Positions 22,877 to 34,767 are shown, numbered from the stretch's first letter. The stretch: 64,000 nt of DNA from Capillidium heterosporum (GCA_016630905.1 WBMQ01000014.1:310001-374000), one strand, 5' to 3'. A program made the numbers and translations. Notes: generated by a model not told the origin, from the letters alone.

Positions 22877-24376
22877 GCTATATAATCAAGTATATAGTTG
22901 ATTTTAAATGCTAATTTCAACAGCAATAAGCACTAAGTTTCAAAATGTAGACAGTGTAGTAGTTTTGTGATGTTATCCAAGTCGTTCAAGGAACCTATAA
23001 TTTTTACATTAGTAAAAAATATTTCGATAGCTTCATTCATGTTCATTTACTAACCTGGTAACAATAACAAATTTACCTAATTTAGTTGGCGATGCAGCAG
23101 CAATTCCTAGCTTCACTAGACTGCACTAAATAAAATAAGGGCATTAGTATAGTTGTCTGATACAATTTGCTTTTATCCATCTACCTTATTTTGGAGATTC
23201 AAACAATAAGTGTATGGCAAGTAACTTACCAAAAAACTGCTATTGTCTGAATTTCTTTTTTGAACTAGTTTTGAAAGGATCATTCTTGAACTAGATTCTC
23301 AGACTTTATCAATTAACTTATTCGAAATTAGTAGCCAATGGTATAAGCTAATGCTGCATCGACTGAAAACTTTATTGCATCGACTTTTTGTAAAGCTTGA
23401 AACGTAAACTTCTACAAAAGGAAATCTAAACAAAGAGAGTAAGTTTATTAGAAATGATCTTAGTTTTGGCTGTGACTAGCAAATTGTAAGCAAAATTTGG
23501 ATAGCTACTTTTAGGAAAAACTCTATAAAATAGATGCTTATTTTTATAATTTGAATAAATCTTTAAATCTGTTTATTTCTCTTAACTATTTTTAAAAATA
23601 AATAGTATTTTTTCTTTGTTGGCTGGTTGCCCTCGTTGAGTGTTTGATCACTGGCTTGGATTTCCAGTCAAATGGGTTCGGCCGAACTTGGTGAGTCCTT
23701 CGGTATGGGACATAATATGTGTATTGTGTTGTGATCTGATTAATATAGACGCAGTTGAATTCTTTACAACCAATAAAAATAATCAAAACTCTCAATCCCT
23801 ATAAAACCATCGGCTAGGAATCTTTAAATATTCAATTAAACTAATTCAACTTAAATCTACGATCTTAAAACCTTAAAGACCTGAAAATGATGGAAAACTC
23901 AATCCAAAATATGGAAATAAATACAAATCAAAAAAGACTCAATCTGAAAACCCTCTTTCTCTCTAGGCAAGAATTCTGGTATATATACTGTAGCCTTGGA
24001 GGATGGTATAACTTGGTGACATGTAAGTGGATTCTTTTCCTACAAAAAGATAAGACATGTGTCCTAATTGCAGTAATCTACCATCGAAGCTAGGTCTCAA
24101 TTAATAGTGGTAATTGATGAACCCAAAATCCAAGATGAGCGAAGACCATACCCATAATGGGAAGTCAATCCCAGGTAAATTTAAGTGAACTGGCAACAAA
24201 TTAGGGTGATAGTAATTTAAAGCGTAGGAAAAGAATAGGTAAAAAATGAAAATACGTAACCTGAGCCACATTGTTGGGTAATGGCATAGTATAGGTTACC
24301 TATGAAAAAATAAAAACAATCTGATGCTCGATATACGACTTAGCTGAAGAGTTAAGTTGACAATAGTTATTTTTAC
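22877..24376. other. Spacer upstream of the HMG gene, with weak short open frames
   Basis: AT-rich DNA upstream of the HMG gene and within the inverted-repeat spacer. A 68-codon plus-strand frame at 23887-24093 and an ATG-led stretch at 24117 that reaches a GTAAAT donor-like site after MNPKSKMSEDHTHNGKSIP could be exons of a small gene. No acceptor or domain supports either. Confidence 0.35.
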
Positions 24377-25184
24377 TGTCTATTCATTTTGATTCTTTAT
24401 TATTTCAAGATATATAGTAATAGTTTAGTTGAAGTGTTTTAGTATAATGGGTTTATATAATGCTATATATTAGCATAATCTTTGATATTGCTTTAATAAA
24501 TAGCTTATATAGTACCTATTATACTCTTCTTTAAAAAGAATGTAATGAATTATCTATTGTCCTTTATAAAACTTAGGTTACAATACACCTGTACAAATAA
24601 ATTAATGCTATACCAATAGACTTTTATTATCAACCATTTGATTATTTTCTAACTTACCAGTCTTCGAAATTTGCAATATAAAGCTTCTTACTAGACTGTA
24701 GCTAAACTATATATCTGTTATAGAAGTTTATCATGAACGGCAACAAAGGTATCGATAGAATGATGTAAAGAATAACTTATAAGTAAAAAGGATAACGAAT
24801 ATTTCAAACCTTATCAAATCGTCTAGAATGGACAAAAAACAGACTGGTAGTAATTCAGACGATTAGCTTATAACTGACCTAAGGAGAGCAATAAAAAGAT
24901 GGTATCGTATTGAGATGCAAAAGGAAATCCTCCCCTACAGGGAATCGAACCCTGGCCGTTCCGGTGAAAGCGGAAAATCCTAACCACTGGACCATAGAGG
25001 ATACATAGCGCTTTAAAACACATGCTCTTTTTTTTAAAGTACTTACATAAATGAAACTTATTTAACCAGCAGATTTTCTAAATCTTTAACTATATTTATA
25101 TTTAAGTAATATATATAATTTATGCTATTTAAAGGATACTGCTTCAAAGTATATAATTTGGTTCCTATATGTATTGAAGTTTTA
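24377..25184 (-). repeat. 808-bp inverted repeat, right arm
   Basis: Reverse complement of 20648-21455, with equal length and a tRNA-Glu at the mirrored position. Near-identity implies recent duplication or ongoing gene conversion. Confidence 0.95.
24930..25001 (-). tRNA. tRNA-Glu (UUC), right arm copy
   Basis: 72-nt tRNA identical to the left-arm copy and placed symmetrically (position sum 45832). Anticodon UUC. Confidence 0.97.
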
Positions 25185-25799
25185 ATGAAGTTTATTTTGA
25201 ATACTTTTCTAAACTCAAAACTAAATTATTATTTCTGGACTTTATATATAATTCTAAATTTATTTCCAATTTTATAATTAAAAAAATGTTTTATTTATAG
25301 TTAGGTAGTCTTTAACTTAGAGGGATACCCCAGCTTATATTTGTAAACTATACTAATAAATGCCAGAAACTTGTATGGCAATGTGCAATTAAGGAGTGAT
25401 AGGAGTCTAAACCGTTGAAGTTTTCTAAATTGTAAAGTGTCTTTCTGTCGATCTCTATTTCAACCAATGTATCATTTACATTTATGTAAGCTGACAATAC
25501 TTCATTGGATTGTTATGAGAAAGGGTTAGTGATCAGAAACTCAAACTTTGGAAAGTTGACTCACAATCAGAGTTCTGAGCATAATTAAGTTTTACAATTT
25601 TAACCAATTAGAGAACTAAACAAAACTTTGGGTTTGATGTGTGACAACAAAAGATTTCTTACGTCAGGTTAGCTCCCATAAATTGATTGTGACGGCTATT
25701 CCATACCTCTTTATTCCAGTTCACCATCAAATTCAAGTTCAACGTAGAACCAGCTATCCTATAACAAATATACTAACCGTTTATCAAGAATATATCAAG
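25185..25799. other. AT-rich spacer
   Basis: Outside the right arm and upstream of the small protein gene. An in-frame upstream extension of that gene (from 25641) is open, but its composition fits leader sequence rather than protein. Confidence 0.45.
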
Positions 25800-26291
25800 A
25801 TGTCAAAGCTTTTCAATATGCCAGGTAGGTTTTTAGTAGCTTTACGAAGCTTACATAGCACCGCTTTCCGCTTCAAAAACCGACCCTTAGACATCGACGG
25901 CGACGAGTTGGAAGGCCCAACAACCGACGCCATGAATAAGCTGAAGCGTGGTGAAAATATAGCTTCGGCTCATGGTCGTAGCTCTGGTCAAGCGTACCGC
26001 GTCTCCGGTAAAGATAACGATGTCACTTTTAACGATCAAGATCTGAACAACGCTCCCTTCTCGTTTACGACTGGACATAAGGATCCTAGCATAAACGTCT
26101 CTACTTTAGCTTCCGTTGTTTCACATGAGATAGTTGATGGTGAAGTTCATTCTAGCAATGGTGGTGTTTATAAAGAGACTGGTGAACGAGGTGAAGAAGA
26201 TACTGGGCTAGCTGATGAGGCGGCTGAAAACGTACGTAAGAATAGAGTTAATAATTCAGGCAACGGAAATGTTGTGGTCAATGAAAATTGA
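25800..26291 (+). CDS. Small hydrophilic protein, probably mitochondrial
   Basis: 163 residues from the ATG at 25800. The frame is open further upstream, but MSKLFNMPGRFLVALRSLHS is a good amphipathic, arginine-containing presequence, so I choose this start. The rest is polar and probably disordered, with repeated Gly/Asn/Glu segments such as FSFTTGHKDPSINVST and ETGERGEEDTGLADEAAE. It has no membrane segment or known catalytic motif. Codon use is typical of genes here. The presequence suggests import into the mitochondrial matrix; I do not recognise the family. Confidence 0.7.
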   Translation: MSKLFNMPGRFLVALRSLHSTAFRFKNRPLDIDGDELEGPTTDAMNKLKRGENIASAHGRSSGQAYRVSGKDNDVTFNDQDLNNAPFSFTTGHKDPSINVSTLASVVSHEIVDGEVHSSNGGVYKETGERGEEDTGLADEAAENVRKNRVNNSGNGNVVVNEN

Positions 26292-29119
26292 GGGGTTGGG
26301 TCGTTGTGTCTTCTTTCCTGTGTGAGCTTACTCAAGTGCGCTTTATTTCTTCATAGTAAATTCCCAAGTTTCGCTTGCTTACGTTATTATTTTGTATTCT
26401 AGTTTCCAAACTATAGTTTGGGTTGCATTGTCTTTAAACTTGTCCTCTTTTATAGTATTTCATTTAGAATTGCTTAGTGTTTAAAAGCTGTTAGTTTATT
26501 GCTTTATGAAAATTTTTGCCTTTAGTTTAAATATATACCATGTTTTCATCATTTAAATTCTTTATAGAGCTGCCATCAATCTTTTCTATACAAACCTTAT
26601 CAAAGACGAAGCTAATGCTGTTAAAATCGAAGTAAAAGGCAATATAGGGATAATGAAGGCTCTAGGAAAAGAGTTGTGGAATTTCATAAGGCTAAAGTAG
26701 GAATATATAAACTGTTTGAAAACTTGAAATATTCGCCAATTTTTATATTATACTTGCTATTTATCATAGGGTAGTAATCCTAGAGTCTTCACTATGAGGA
26801 ATAAATAAGAATATATGAGTATTATATTGAAAATATGCTGTTAGTTTAAACAGATATTCGACTTTAAAATTAAAATTTACTAAACTTTATTTTAAATAGG
26901 ATGGTTTACCTTTCTAACTTAAGCCATCAAGGCTGCACAATTAGATGCATCACTAAATCTTTGAAATACATAGTAGTACGAGAATGAGCACCCGTAGAAG
27001 TTAAAGTATCGAAGAAGATGAGAATGGAGAGATAGAGCTTGCTGTTAATTACATTTCCACAATTGAGAAAAGAGTTTTATATCTAACTACTACTCAATGC
27101 TTACTATTACTAAGCCCAGCTGCAAAAATTGAGTAGCGAGTTTGTCTAAAAGTTGTTGTGAAGCTGATCTATGCAAGATAAAATATATCATCTCGAAAAG
27201 TTGGTAAAGTCGGTATCAGCTTCGTATATACTTTTAGCAGATTTGGTATTGATTTGTGAATAGTGAACCTTTCAATGAGATTGATAACTCTTTAAAAGCA
27301 TATGCAAATTTTGACCGACATAAAATTCAAAAATCTAAAATGTAAATATAAAACTGAAGTGAAAGAAGTAAAGCATCATCCCTCAGTATCAAAAAGTTAA
27401 TTTATTTAAAGAATATACCTTACCTCTGTAACATGGATGATTCTATTGAAACAGTATGTATAGCTAACTTACCATATCTGCTAACACACTTTAGACATTA
27501 TTCTTGATGAATTTACTGTTTTTAAAGACTGTAAAATACTTATCCTATTCGAAAGTTACATAGTGTTAGGTATATTCAGTTATACATCAAAGAAATGCCT
27601 CTTATGCTTTTATAGAATCAGAAAGGCTAAGTAATCCAATGTAGATAAGTACTTACTTCAAGTAGAAGATACGGGCCTGTAAAAGCTTAAATATAGTATT
27701 CCTCCACTTTTGACTTCATATCCCAAAAACTTAAACTCTTCCCAAGCTCCAAGCTCAACTTTCTCCGTTCTATCCCAACACTTTGCAAATAATCATCCAG
27801 GTGGTGTTAATGGTGTCACAATAATTTCGAAAATTTATCTGGCTGGGTCACAGGTTTGTCCACTGTAGATGGAGTACGAGCAGTTGAAATTGGATTGCGA
27901 AATAAAGTTTCTTTAAGCTTGGACAAGTGCATATCTATAAAAAATTCGTTGTTGAAGTACCCTCACCCCGGTGATGTAAACTGATGCAAATTCCTTTCTT
28001 GTTACTGGAAAAATTAAAATTTGATTTGAGATAGAAACCAATACTTAAAAATTCTCTGCTCTGTAAAATAGGCAACAGTGACAAGTATTGTATGGTTATT
28101 TGAAATTGTTTACTTAAAAATATTACTTGTAAGTTAAATACATTTCTTGCTCATAAACGCTGATAGCCAACACTAACTGTTCACTGAACATTGATAAATC
28201 TCAGACTTGGAGAACTTCATTTTCAGTATGCTTCAACATCTTCAGTAGTAGTTGGAAATAAATTCGAAAATTGTTTGGTTTTAGTGCAAAATCTCTTTCT
28301 CATTAACAGTGTCCCTAGCTTAGGTGAATTAGTGTTTAAATAGTTGTAAATTACATGTCTTGGATCAATATGTTTTCAAGGACTACACAACAGATTCTAT
28401 TTCGGTTCAAATAGTAAAATCAAAAAAGCAAAAGAATATAGGTAAAGTCTAAAGATCTCGTTTTCAACTAGCCCTTTTTAAAAATTTCCACCATTATTTT
28501 ATAAAACATGGATATGGTAAAAACGAATGCAACAAGTTAAATATATAAATGAGTAATAATAGAAAAAGTACTCCTGGACATGGCAAGTTAATTTAAAATA
28601 TGTTACCTTTGTATTGAAACATTCTTTGTTATTGCTGGTTGTTGCCCTGTCTTTTCAAAATTGGTTTAGGATGGTGCTTATCATTTAAGGCTAATGGTAG
28701 AAACTAAATCTGTCGTAAATTTTGGTAAAGCTTACAACATCCTACTTTTTAGAATTGATGCAACCTGCACCATAGAATTAAGATTTGGATTGAAATTTGC
28801 CCACAAGGGTAAACATTATAGCCAATAGAGCTGCAGGTAGTATCGATTTTAGGCTAAAGTTAGTGATACCTTCAGCCAAATGTATTTTATGACTACTATA
28901 ATGTCATTACCTAGGGTTTGTATACATTTGTGCTAAGGAATTGCAGATAAATACATAGTATTTGCCAATTCTTATAGATAGGATAGGGCTTGTTTGGTAA
29001 ACTGAACAAAACCTGGTTGAATCTACTTGTACAATTTTACTACAAAAGAATATACCTAGCTTAAAATATAGACAGGTCTCAGTATTGAAAATTTATTACA
29101 CTACATCCAACCTCATTTC
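26292..29119. other. Long gene-poor region
   Basis: 2.8 kb of AT-rich DNA. The one point of note is 27434-27640: an ATG-led stretch (MDDSIETVCIANLPY) followed in another frame by NASYAFIESERLS, which faintly recalls RNP2 and RNP1 of an RNA-recognition motif. I could not build a spliced frame joining them. Nothing else is supported. Confidence 0.45.
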
Positions 29120-30607
29120 CTAATAAGGCCTATACCTCTGACAGTACTGGATGGCTTTAGCCACATTGATAATACCATAGCCAAATTCGTTGTTTGGGTA
29201 AGTTCTTACCTTATCTCCACCACAACCCAAACTAGAATATAATGGTGTAGCCGTCCTCCTTATAACATTGGCGATATCGTCGACCCTCCAAATAAGATGC
29301 GGACAAGCAGCAATAATCAATAACGCAGCACCCGAAACGTGAGGTGAAGCCATAGAAGTGCCTTGCAATGCGGCAAACTTACCACCCGGTACTGCTGAAG
29401 TAATATTAACCCCAGGTGCCGAAACATCGATGGCATTCTTACGCTCATCGACTGGTCCTAACGACGAGAACCAAGCTCTAAAGTTGGATTTGTATTCAGT
29501 TGCAGCAGCCGTAAACGCATTAGGATCTACAGCTGGTGGGGATACTACGGTTGAACAACCACCTAGACCTGTGTTGCCAGCCGATGCTGATATGAATATA
29601 CCGGCCGCCTTCATAGCTTGTAAAGCGTATTTGAAGGTTGAACGTGAGCAGCCTTCTGAACCTGGACACCCATACGAATTGCCGACGACGTGAGGTCTCA
29701 AGTCTGGTCTTGGATTAGTGCCGTCGAGTCGCGTAGGCGCTATCAGAAACTGGAGGCAGCCTAGATAGGTCTCAGGGCTACCAAAATTTTGATCCATGTT
29801 CTTACAGGCCATCCATTTTGTAGTTGGTGATACACCTAGGTTCATACACCCGACTGCCGTTCCCATGGTATGGGTACCATGGCTATCATCGTCACAAGGT
29901 GCTTTGGAATTGGTACCGCATTTCAAGTTTGGTCTAGTGGAATTAGCTACCTTGTTGGCGTCCCACCAGGCGTAATTGTGATTGTAACCGTAAGCACTTC
30001 TACCCAAGTAGTTCATAGCTAAAGCGGGATGCTTATAATCTACTCCAGTATCAGCGTTGGCGTAACGTAGCTTACTGGCATTGGAAAGGATCTGATAACT
30101 CAATCGTGTTGCATTGATGTACTGAATGGACCACAGCACTTCTTTCCCCGTCCAGCTGACGTTGTCAGCTACTACCGCCTCTTCACTACTTAATCCCAGG
30201 ACCTCCGACTTGACCTTCTTGTTGGAAGAGATTTCCTCGACCTCTTCGATGCTAGTTAGTTCTTCAATTACATCCTTAGGTGCTTCCAGAGCGTAGGTAT
30301 TGGAGATGGAGTAGTACCGATACCCATTGATCTTGCCATCTGCCTTGCATCGTTTGAGATAGTCTTCTACCGTACCCTTAGTCTTCTGGGAATGCTCCCT
30401 CAAGGTATCTACTACCAAGTTGGCATGTTGGTTCATGTTGGTCTGAGGTGTGTTACTTGGTAGGCTTGGCAGCTGAGCTGGGACTAATTGAACAAGGATA
30501 GGGGCTAACTTGGTATCAGAAAGTTCGTCTTGGACTTGGTCGTTTACCTTTAGCAAGTCGGAACTTACAAAGTTCAAGATCAGCAGTAAGGTGGGCAGAG
30601 ATCGCAT
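29120..30607 (-). CDS. Secreted subtilisin-like serine protease (S8)
   Basis: 495 residues, no intron. A signal peptide (MRSLPTLLLILNFVSS) leads into an inhibitor-I9-like propeptide that ends before about residue 150. The catalytic Asp is in NADTGVDYKHPAL (about 186), the His in SHGTHTMGT (about 243), the oxyanion Asn in SASAGNTG (about 342) and the Ser in GTSMASPHVSGAALL (about 418). All four are present and in family order, so this should be an active endopeptidase secreted to digest protein. It has a close paralogue at 32052, in divergent orientation, with matching length and layout. The two probably arose by inverted local duplication. Cysteine positions in the catalytic domain are shared, suggesting common disulfides. 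Confidence 0.95.
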   Translation of the reverse strand: MRSLPTLLLILNFVSSDLLKVNDQVQDELSDTKLAPILVQLVPAQLPSLPSNTPQTNMNQHANLVVDTLREHSQKTKGTVEDYLKRCKADGKINGYRYYSISNTYALEAPKDVIEELTSIEEVEEISSNKKVKSEVLGLSSEEAVVADNVSWTGKEVLWSIQYINATRLSYQILSNASKLRYANADTGVDYKHPALAMNYLGRSAYGYNHNYAWWDANKVANSTRPNLKCGTNSKAPCDDDSHGTHTMGTAVGCMNLGVSPTTKWMACKNMDQNFGSPETYLGCLQFLIAPTRLDGTNPRPDLRPHVVGNSYGCPGSEGCSRSTFKYALQAMKAAGIFISASAGNTGLGGCSTVVSPPAVDPNAFTAAATEYKSNFRAWFSSLGPVDERKNAIDVSAPGVNITSAVPGGKFAALQGTSMASPHVSGAALLIIAACPHLIWRVDDIANVIRRTATPLYSSLGCGGDKVRTYPNNEFGYGIINVAKAIQYCQRYRPY

Positions 30608-30682
30608 GATCGGATGTAGTTTAATTGAAAATTAAAATCAATTTAATTTCTTAGCTGTTACTAGTATAGCGTCAAATTTACC

Positions 30683-30690
30683 TATTTATA
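30683..30690 (-). promoter_or_regulatory. Putative TATA box, subtilisin (minus)
   Basis: TATAAATA on the minus strand, 76 bp upstream of the ATG at 30607, in the divergent intergenic region. Motif and distance only. Confidence 0.4.
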
Positions 30691-31998
30691 TTTCCATTGT
30701 AAATACGAAGAATTCTTTTGCATTACGTACCCTAATCAGCTGCTATTTCATTCGAAAAAGCTATGCAGCTTCTTACAATTAAATCTATGATAAGCTATAC
30801 ATATTTACCGAACAGAGTATTGTCAAAATTTATGCATTAAGGTCTCACTAAAATTATTACCTATTTTGATATACAACGGCTTTGTATACACCGCTATCTA
30901 ATGAAAATCTCTAAAAAACAATACATACTTTTATCAGAATTCAACGTCAAGCTATTCTTTAAATATGTTTAGAATTGTTTATCGGTACACTTCTATTAGT
31001 ATGCAATGAGTATAAAATATACATTAGAGCCTTTGAGCATAGTTCGGATGTAGTGCACCATTAAACAACTTTCAGCTATCAGGCACTACACTCTCTATTT
31101 TCAATAGCTATAGTTGCTTTAATGTAACTTTTCGAATGTATTGAAAAATGTCTGCATTGCATCAGTTCAATAAATTAAGTATGAAGCTCTTTCTATTAAA
31201 TAAACTAATAGACTTGTCTAAGTATTGTTATATAGTACCGACAGTAATAGTTTAGTTTAAGTTTAGGTTTTGAAGTAGTTCTTTAGACTTGATATTAAAT
31301 ACACTTGTAGATTTGAATGATTCATGAGTTTAATTCAAAATTTAAATAGATCTTAACTAAATGTGCTAATAGATTAAATAAGCTTGTACAGCTTAATCCA
31401 AATATGTCAAAATTACCAACTTAATCAAAGCAATTTTTCCATCAATTTGTAAAATATACGTTTGCATTTGTATCCAACTTTTCGATCCAAGAAAATAAAG
31501 TATATATTAAAATAGGCTTAAGAATAAACTGACCTGTTTAATCAAGCTTACTACAAATCGAACTTCTGTCCGACTAATGGATATCAAGGCTAAAAGTTGG
31601 GTGTCGAAGTTATTTAGGTTTTAATGGTAAATTATGTGTTACATTGTCTATAAAAGACACTTTATTTGAAAACTTGATGACTTTTAACATTATAGCAATC
31701 ACTAAGGTTTACTCGTTTTCGACACCACCTATCAAAGTGGCTACGTTCCCAACTTTCATATACAACCCATCCGAACTACCACCACTACAAAGTACCTTGG
31801 ATAATTGCAAATCTCCCTTTTAAAATCTACATAAAGGGATCTACAACAAAAGTCGTGGCATTGACCAAATTTTAAAAATACAACTTCAAATTCAAAGGCA
31901 GTTCTCAATCCTCAAAAACTGCTGGTTACCTTCAGTAACATTGAACTATAAAGCTATGCAAATGAATTTGACCTACTATTTACATGATATAGGTCAAG
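30691..31998. other. Divergent intergenic region between two subtilisins
   Basis: AT-rich. It must hold the promoters of both protease genes. I found no shared long motif by eye and no other gene. Confidence 0.55.
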
Positions 31999-32006
31999 TA
32001 TATATA
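31999..32006 (+). promoter_or_regulatory. Putative TATA box, subtilisin (plus)
   Basis: TATATATA about 50 bp upstream of the ATG at 32052. Supported by position; AT-rich context lowers confidence. Confidence 0.35.
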
Positions 32007-32051
32007 TGGCTCAACCATGAGCTAATTAATTTATAAAATATATCGACACTA

Positions 32052-33557
32052 ATGAAGACTTCCATCTTATTCCAGCTATTCCTAATTAATTTGGCAAGTT
32101 CCGCTTCAACTAAGATCCACGCCAACATCCAAGATGACTTGAGCAACTTGGAGCGTATCCCCATCCTAGTCCAACTGACACCTGCTGACATCCCTACCTT
32201 GCCCAAAAACTTGACCAAAACCAAGATGGCCAAACATATGACCAACCTCCTCTCCACCATTAAACTACACTCCCGATCCACTATCCTTAACCTAGAAACC
32301 TACCTCAACAGCCTTCTAAAAAAGAACCAGCTTTCCAGTTTCCGTTACTACTCCATCTCCAATACCTACGCCTTAGAAGCCACTAAACCCATAATCGACA
32401 TAATAGCCAAGTTCCCCCAAGTTCAAGAGATCTCCTCCAACAAAGTTCAAAAATCCAAAGTCTTAGCTAAAGGTCTAGATAACGCAGTGGTAGCTGACAA
32501 CGTCAACTGGGATGGCAATCAAGTCCTATGGTCCTTGAAGTACGTCAATGCCACCAACTTGGATTACAATACTCTAGTCCAAGCTCAGAATTTGCGATAT
32601 GCCAATGCCGATACTGGGGTGGATTTCAAGCATCCAGCTCTACTTTACAATTATCTGGGTAAGAAAGGAAACGACACATACGACCACAATTACAGTTGGT
32701 GGGATTCGACTAAAGTAGCTAATGCCACCAATCCTAATGTAAAATGCGGTGTCAACTCCCAACAGCCTTGTGACGACGATATCCACGGTACCCATACCAT
32801 GGGTACGGTGGTTGGGAACTTCAACTTAGGGTTATCTCCAACTTCCAAGTGGTTGGCTTGCAAAAATATGGACCAAGGTTTTGGTAGCCCCGAAACTTAC
32901 CTAAGCTGTCTGCAATTTTTGATAAGTCCAACTAAGCTGGATGGCAGTGACCCCAAACCGGAACTCCGACCCCACGTTATTGGCAATAGTTATGGGTGCC
33001 CTGGTTCCGAAGGCTGTTCGAGTACTACTTTCAAGTACGCTTTACAGGCTATGAAATCAGCTGGTATATTCATGTCAGTATCGGCCGGTAACGATGGCAG
33101 CTTAGGTTGTTCCAGCGTACTATCACCACCAGCTACCGATCCCAATTCCTTTGTAGTAGGCGCCACTCGCTATCAAAGCAACTTACGCGCTAGTTTCTCA
33201 TCAGTAGGTCCTGTAGATGGTAGATACAGGGCGGTCGATATATCGGCGCCTGGTGTCAACATCACTTCATGTGTACCAGATAACAAGTACATGAGTTTAC
33301 AAGGAACTTCGATGGCTGCACCTCACGTCGCTGGTGCTGCTTTGTTATTGATTGCTGCTTGCCCTTATTTGGAGTGGAGGGTTGATGATATAGCCAATAT
33401 TCTGAAGTTGACGGCTACCCCCCTAAGCCCTAATATGCGCTGTGGTGATGATGATTTCAATAGTATACCTAATAATGAATATGGATATGGCCAGTTGAAT
33501 GTAGGTAAAGCTATATATTACTGTAGGACTTATGGAAAGGATATCTATAATAAATAA
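32052..33557 (+). CDS. Secreted subtilisin-like serine protease (S8), paralogue
   Basis: 501 residues, no intron. A signal peptide (MKTSILFQLFLINLASS) precedes an I9-like propeptide (ILVQLTPADIPTLPKN) and an S8 catalytic domain with Asp in NADTGVDFKHPAL (about 187), His in IHGTHTMGT (about 244), Asn in SVSAGNDG (about 346) and Ser in GTSMAAPHVAGAALL (about 419). It should be an active extracellular endopeptidase. It shares blocks such as VIGNSYGCPGSEGC with the copy at 29120, although propeptides differ more, so the two are established paralogues rather than a fresh duplicate. Codon use is C-rich near the 5' end, as in highly expressed genes. Confidence 0.95.
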   Translation: MKTSILFQLFLINLASSASTKIHANIQDDLSNLERIPILVQLTPADIPTLPKNLTKTKMAKHMTNLLSTIKLHSRSTILNLETYLNSLLKKNQLSSFRYYSISNTYALEATKPIIDIIAKFPQVQEISSNKVQKSKVLAKGLDNAVVADNVNWDGNQVLWSLKYVNATNLDYNTLVQAQNLRYANADTGVDFKHPALLYNYLGKKGNDTYDHNYSWWDSTKVANATNPNVKCGVNSQQPCDDDIHGTHTMGTVVGNFNLGLSPTSKWLACKNMDQGFGSPETYLSCLQFLISPTKLDGSDPKPELRPHVIGNSYGCPGSEGCSSTTFKYALQAMKSAGIFMSVSAGNDGSLGCSSVLSPPATDPNSFVVGATRYQSNLRASFSSVGPVDGRYRAVDISAPGVNITSCVPDNKYMSLQGTSMAAPHVAGAALLLIAACPYLEWRVDDIANILKLTATPLSPNMRCGDDDFNSIPNNEYGYGQLNVGKAIYYCRTYGKDIYNK

Positions 33558-33661
33558 ATTTTATTTTTTGTAGCTAATGTTATATCTTCAATATATATTG
33601 GGATTTTTATTCTTGGGTAAAGTGCTTTATATAGCAAGCAATATAGTTATCTAATGCATAC

Positions 33662-34767
33662 TGTAACAACCTTGATTATTACAATTCCTAGTATAAGGTC
33701 ATCGGTCTAGTTTCTTTATATCATCACACCATTTTTTCTCATCAATTTTCGATCTTTCTACTTCCCATTTATAACTATTTTTGATCAGGAATCTGTTTTA
33801 CTTATTAGATACTCTTGATTATTTTCATAATTTCCATATTTTTAGTTTCGGCTATAATCTAAGAACCCCAACTATTATCAACATAGTATATTGATATCGG
33901 AATTCTGATAATCAACAAGTATTATCAAGATACAAAAAGGGTATTTAAACCTTTAGGATGCCATTAAAGACCCGCATCTTGACAACGCTCCACCTCACTA
34001 TCTCATAGTTGTTGCGACAGCCTGATTTCGTTAGTTCTAAATAAAGTCTTGTCCCTTTACTCATATCCTTGTTCCAGCATAGTAATACTATGTGATCTAG
34101 TCCCCCTGTCCTCCCCATTTCTTATTGCCTGTTAACAATCCTTGCACCCTTGGATTTGACCTCCTTTGGGGATTAATATTACTGATACGATCAACCCTTT
34201 TGAGCCAACGTTGATCTACCAGCTAACTCCTACCTTCGATCCAAACACTGTAGCACTGATTATCGTTCAACCACTATCCAACAGGCCTCCTCTGGTCCAG
34301 CACCAGTCCATACCCAAGCCTTCATATGTTCTCTCTATCCTCTCCTGGAACTGGGGTGTGACTACCATCGTGTGGGCGCTTCTTATGGTATACCTCCTTT
34401 ACTTGGCTATCCGACCTGCCATTCGGAGAATCTAGGCTTTTATTGCAAACGCAGTGGTAGGTTCTGGCTTTGCCTTTCTAACCTACCATGCCCTTAGCTC
34501 TCAATATGACGCCATCCTTAATTGGATCCAGAAGCATCTCCCTGGACCTTACACTGCTAATAGCTGAGATTTCTAGGTAATGATCAAAACTAAGAAAGAA
34601 TAATAAAGATGAAAAAATATCTGGTGTGTGGGGCAGGTTCATAACTAAAATAATTACGAATTAAGGATTGGGAGATCGAAGTTGATAAGAAAAGTGGCAA
34701 AAGGAAAATAGAAGGAGATAGGTCCATGATCTAATAATCGGCATTGTAATAACCTTGATTGCTACAG
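33662..34767. mobile_element. GC-richer island bounded by 22-bp near-identical repeats, with an interrupted hydrophobic frame
   Basis: The left edge (about 33662) carries a 22-bp unit TGTAA-C-AACCTTGATT-AT-TACA; the right edge (about 34746-34767) carries the same unit with three changes, in the same orientation. Between them, about 34030-34570 is GC-richer than its surroundings. A plus-strand frame from 34166 encodes NPFEPTLIYQLTP and then a membrane segment (TTIVWALLMVYLLYLAI), meets TAG at 34433 and stays open (FIANAVVGSGFAFLTYHAL) to TGA at 34565. Upstream the frame appears to continue after a one-base shift near 34174. The unit starts TG and ends CA, as LTRs do. I cannot name the element. 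It is decayed and probably foreign or transposon-derived. Confidence 0.35.
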
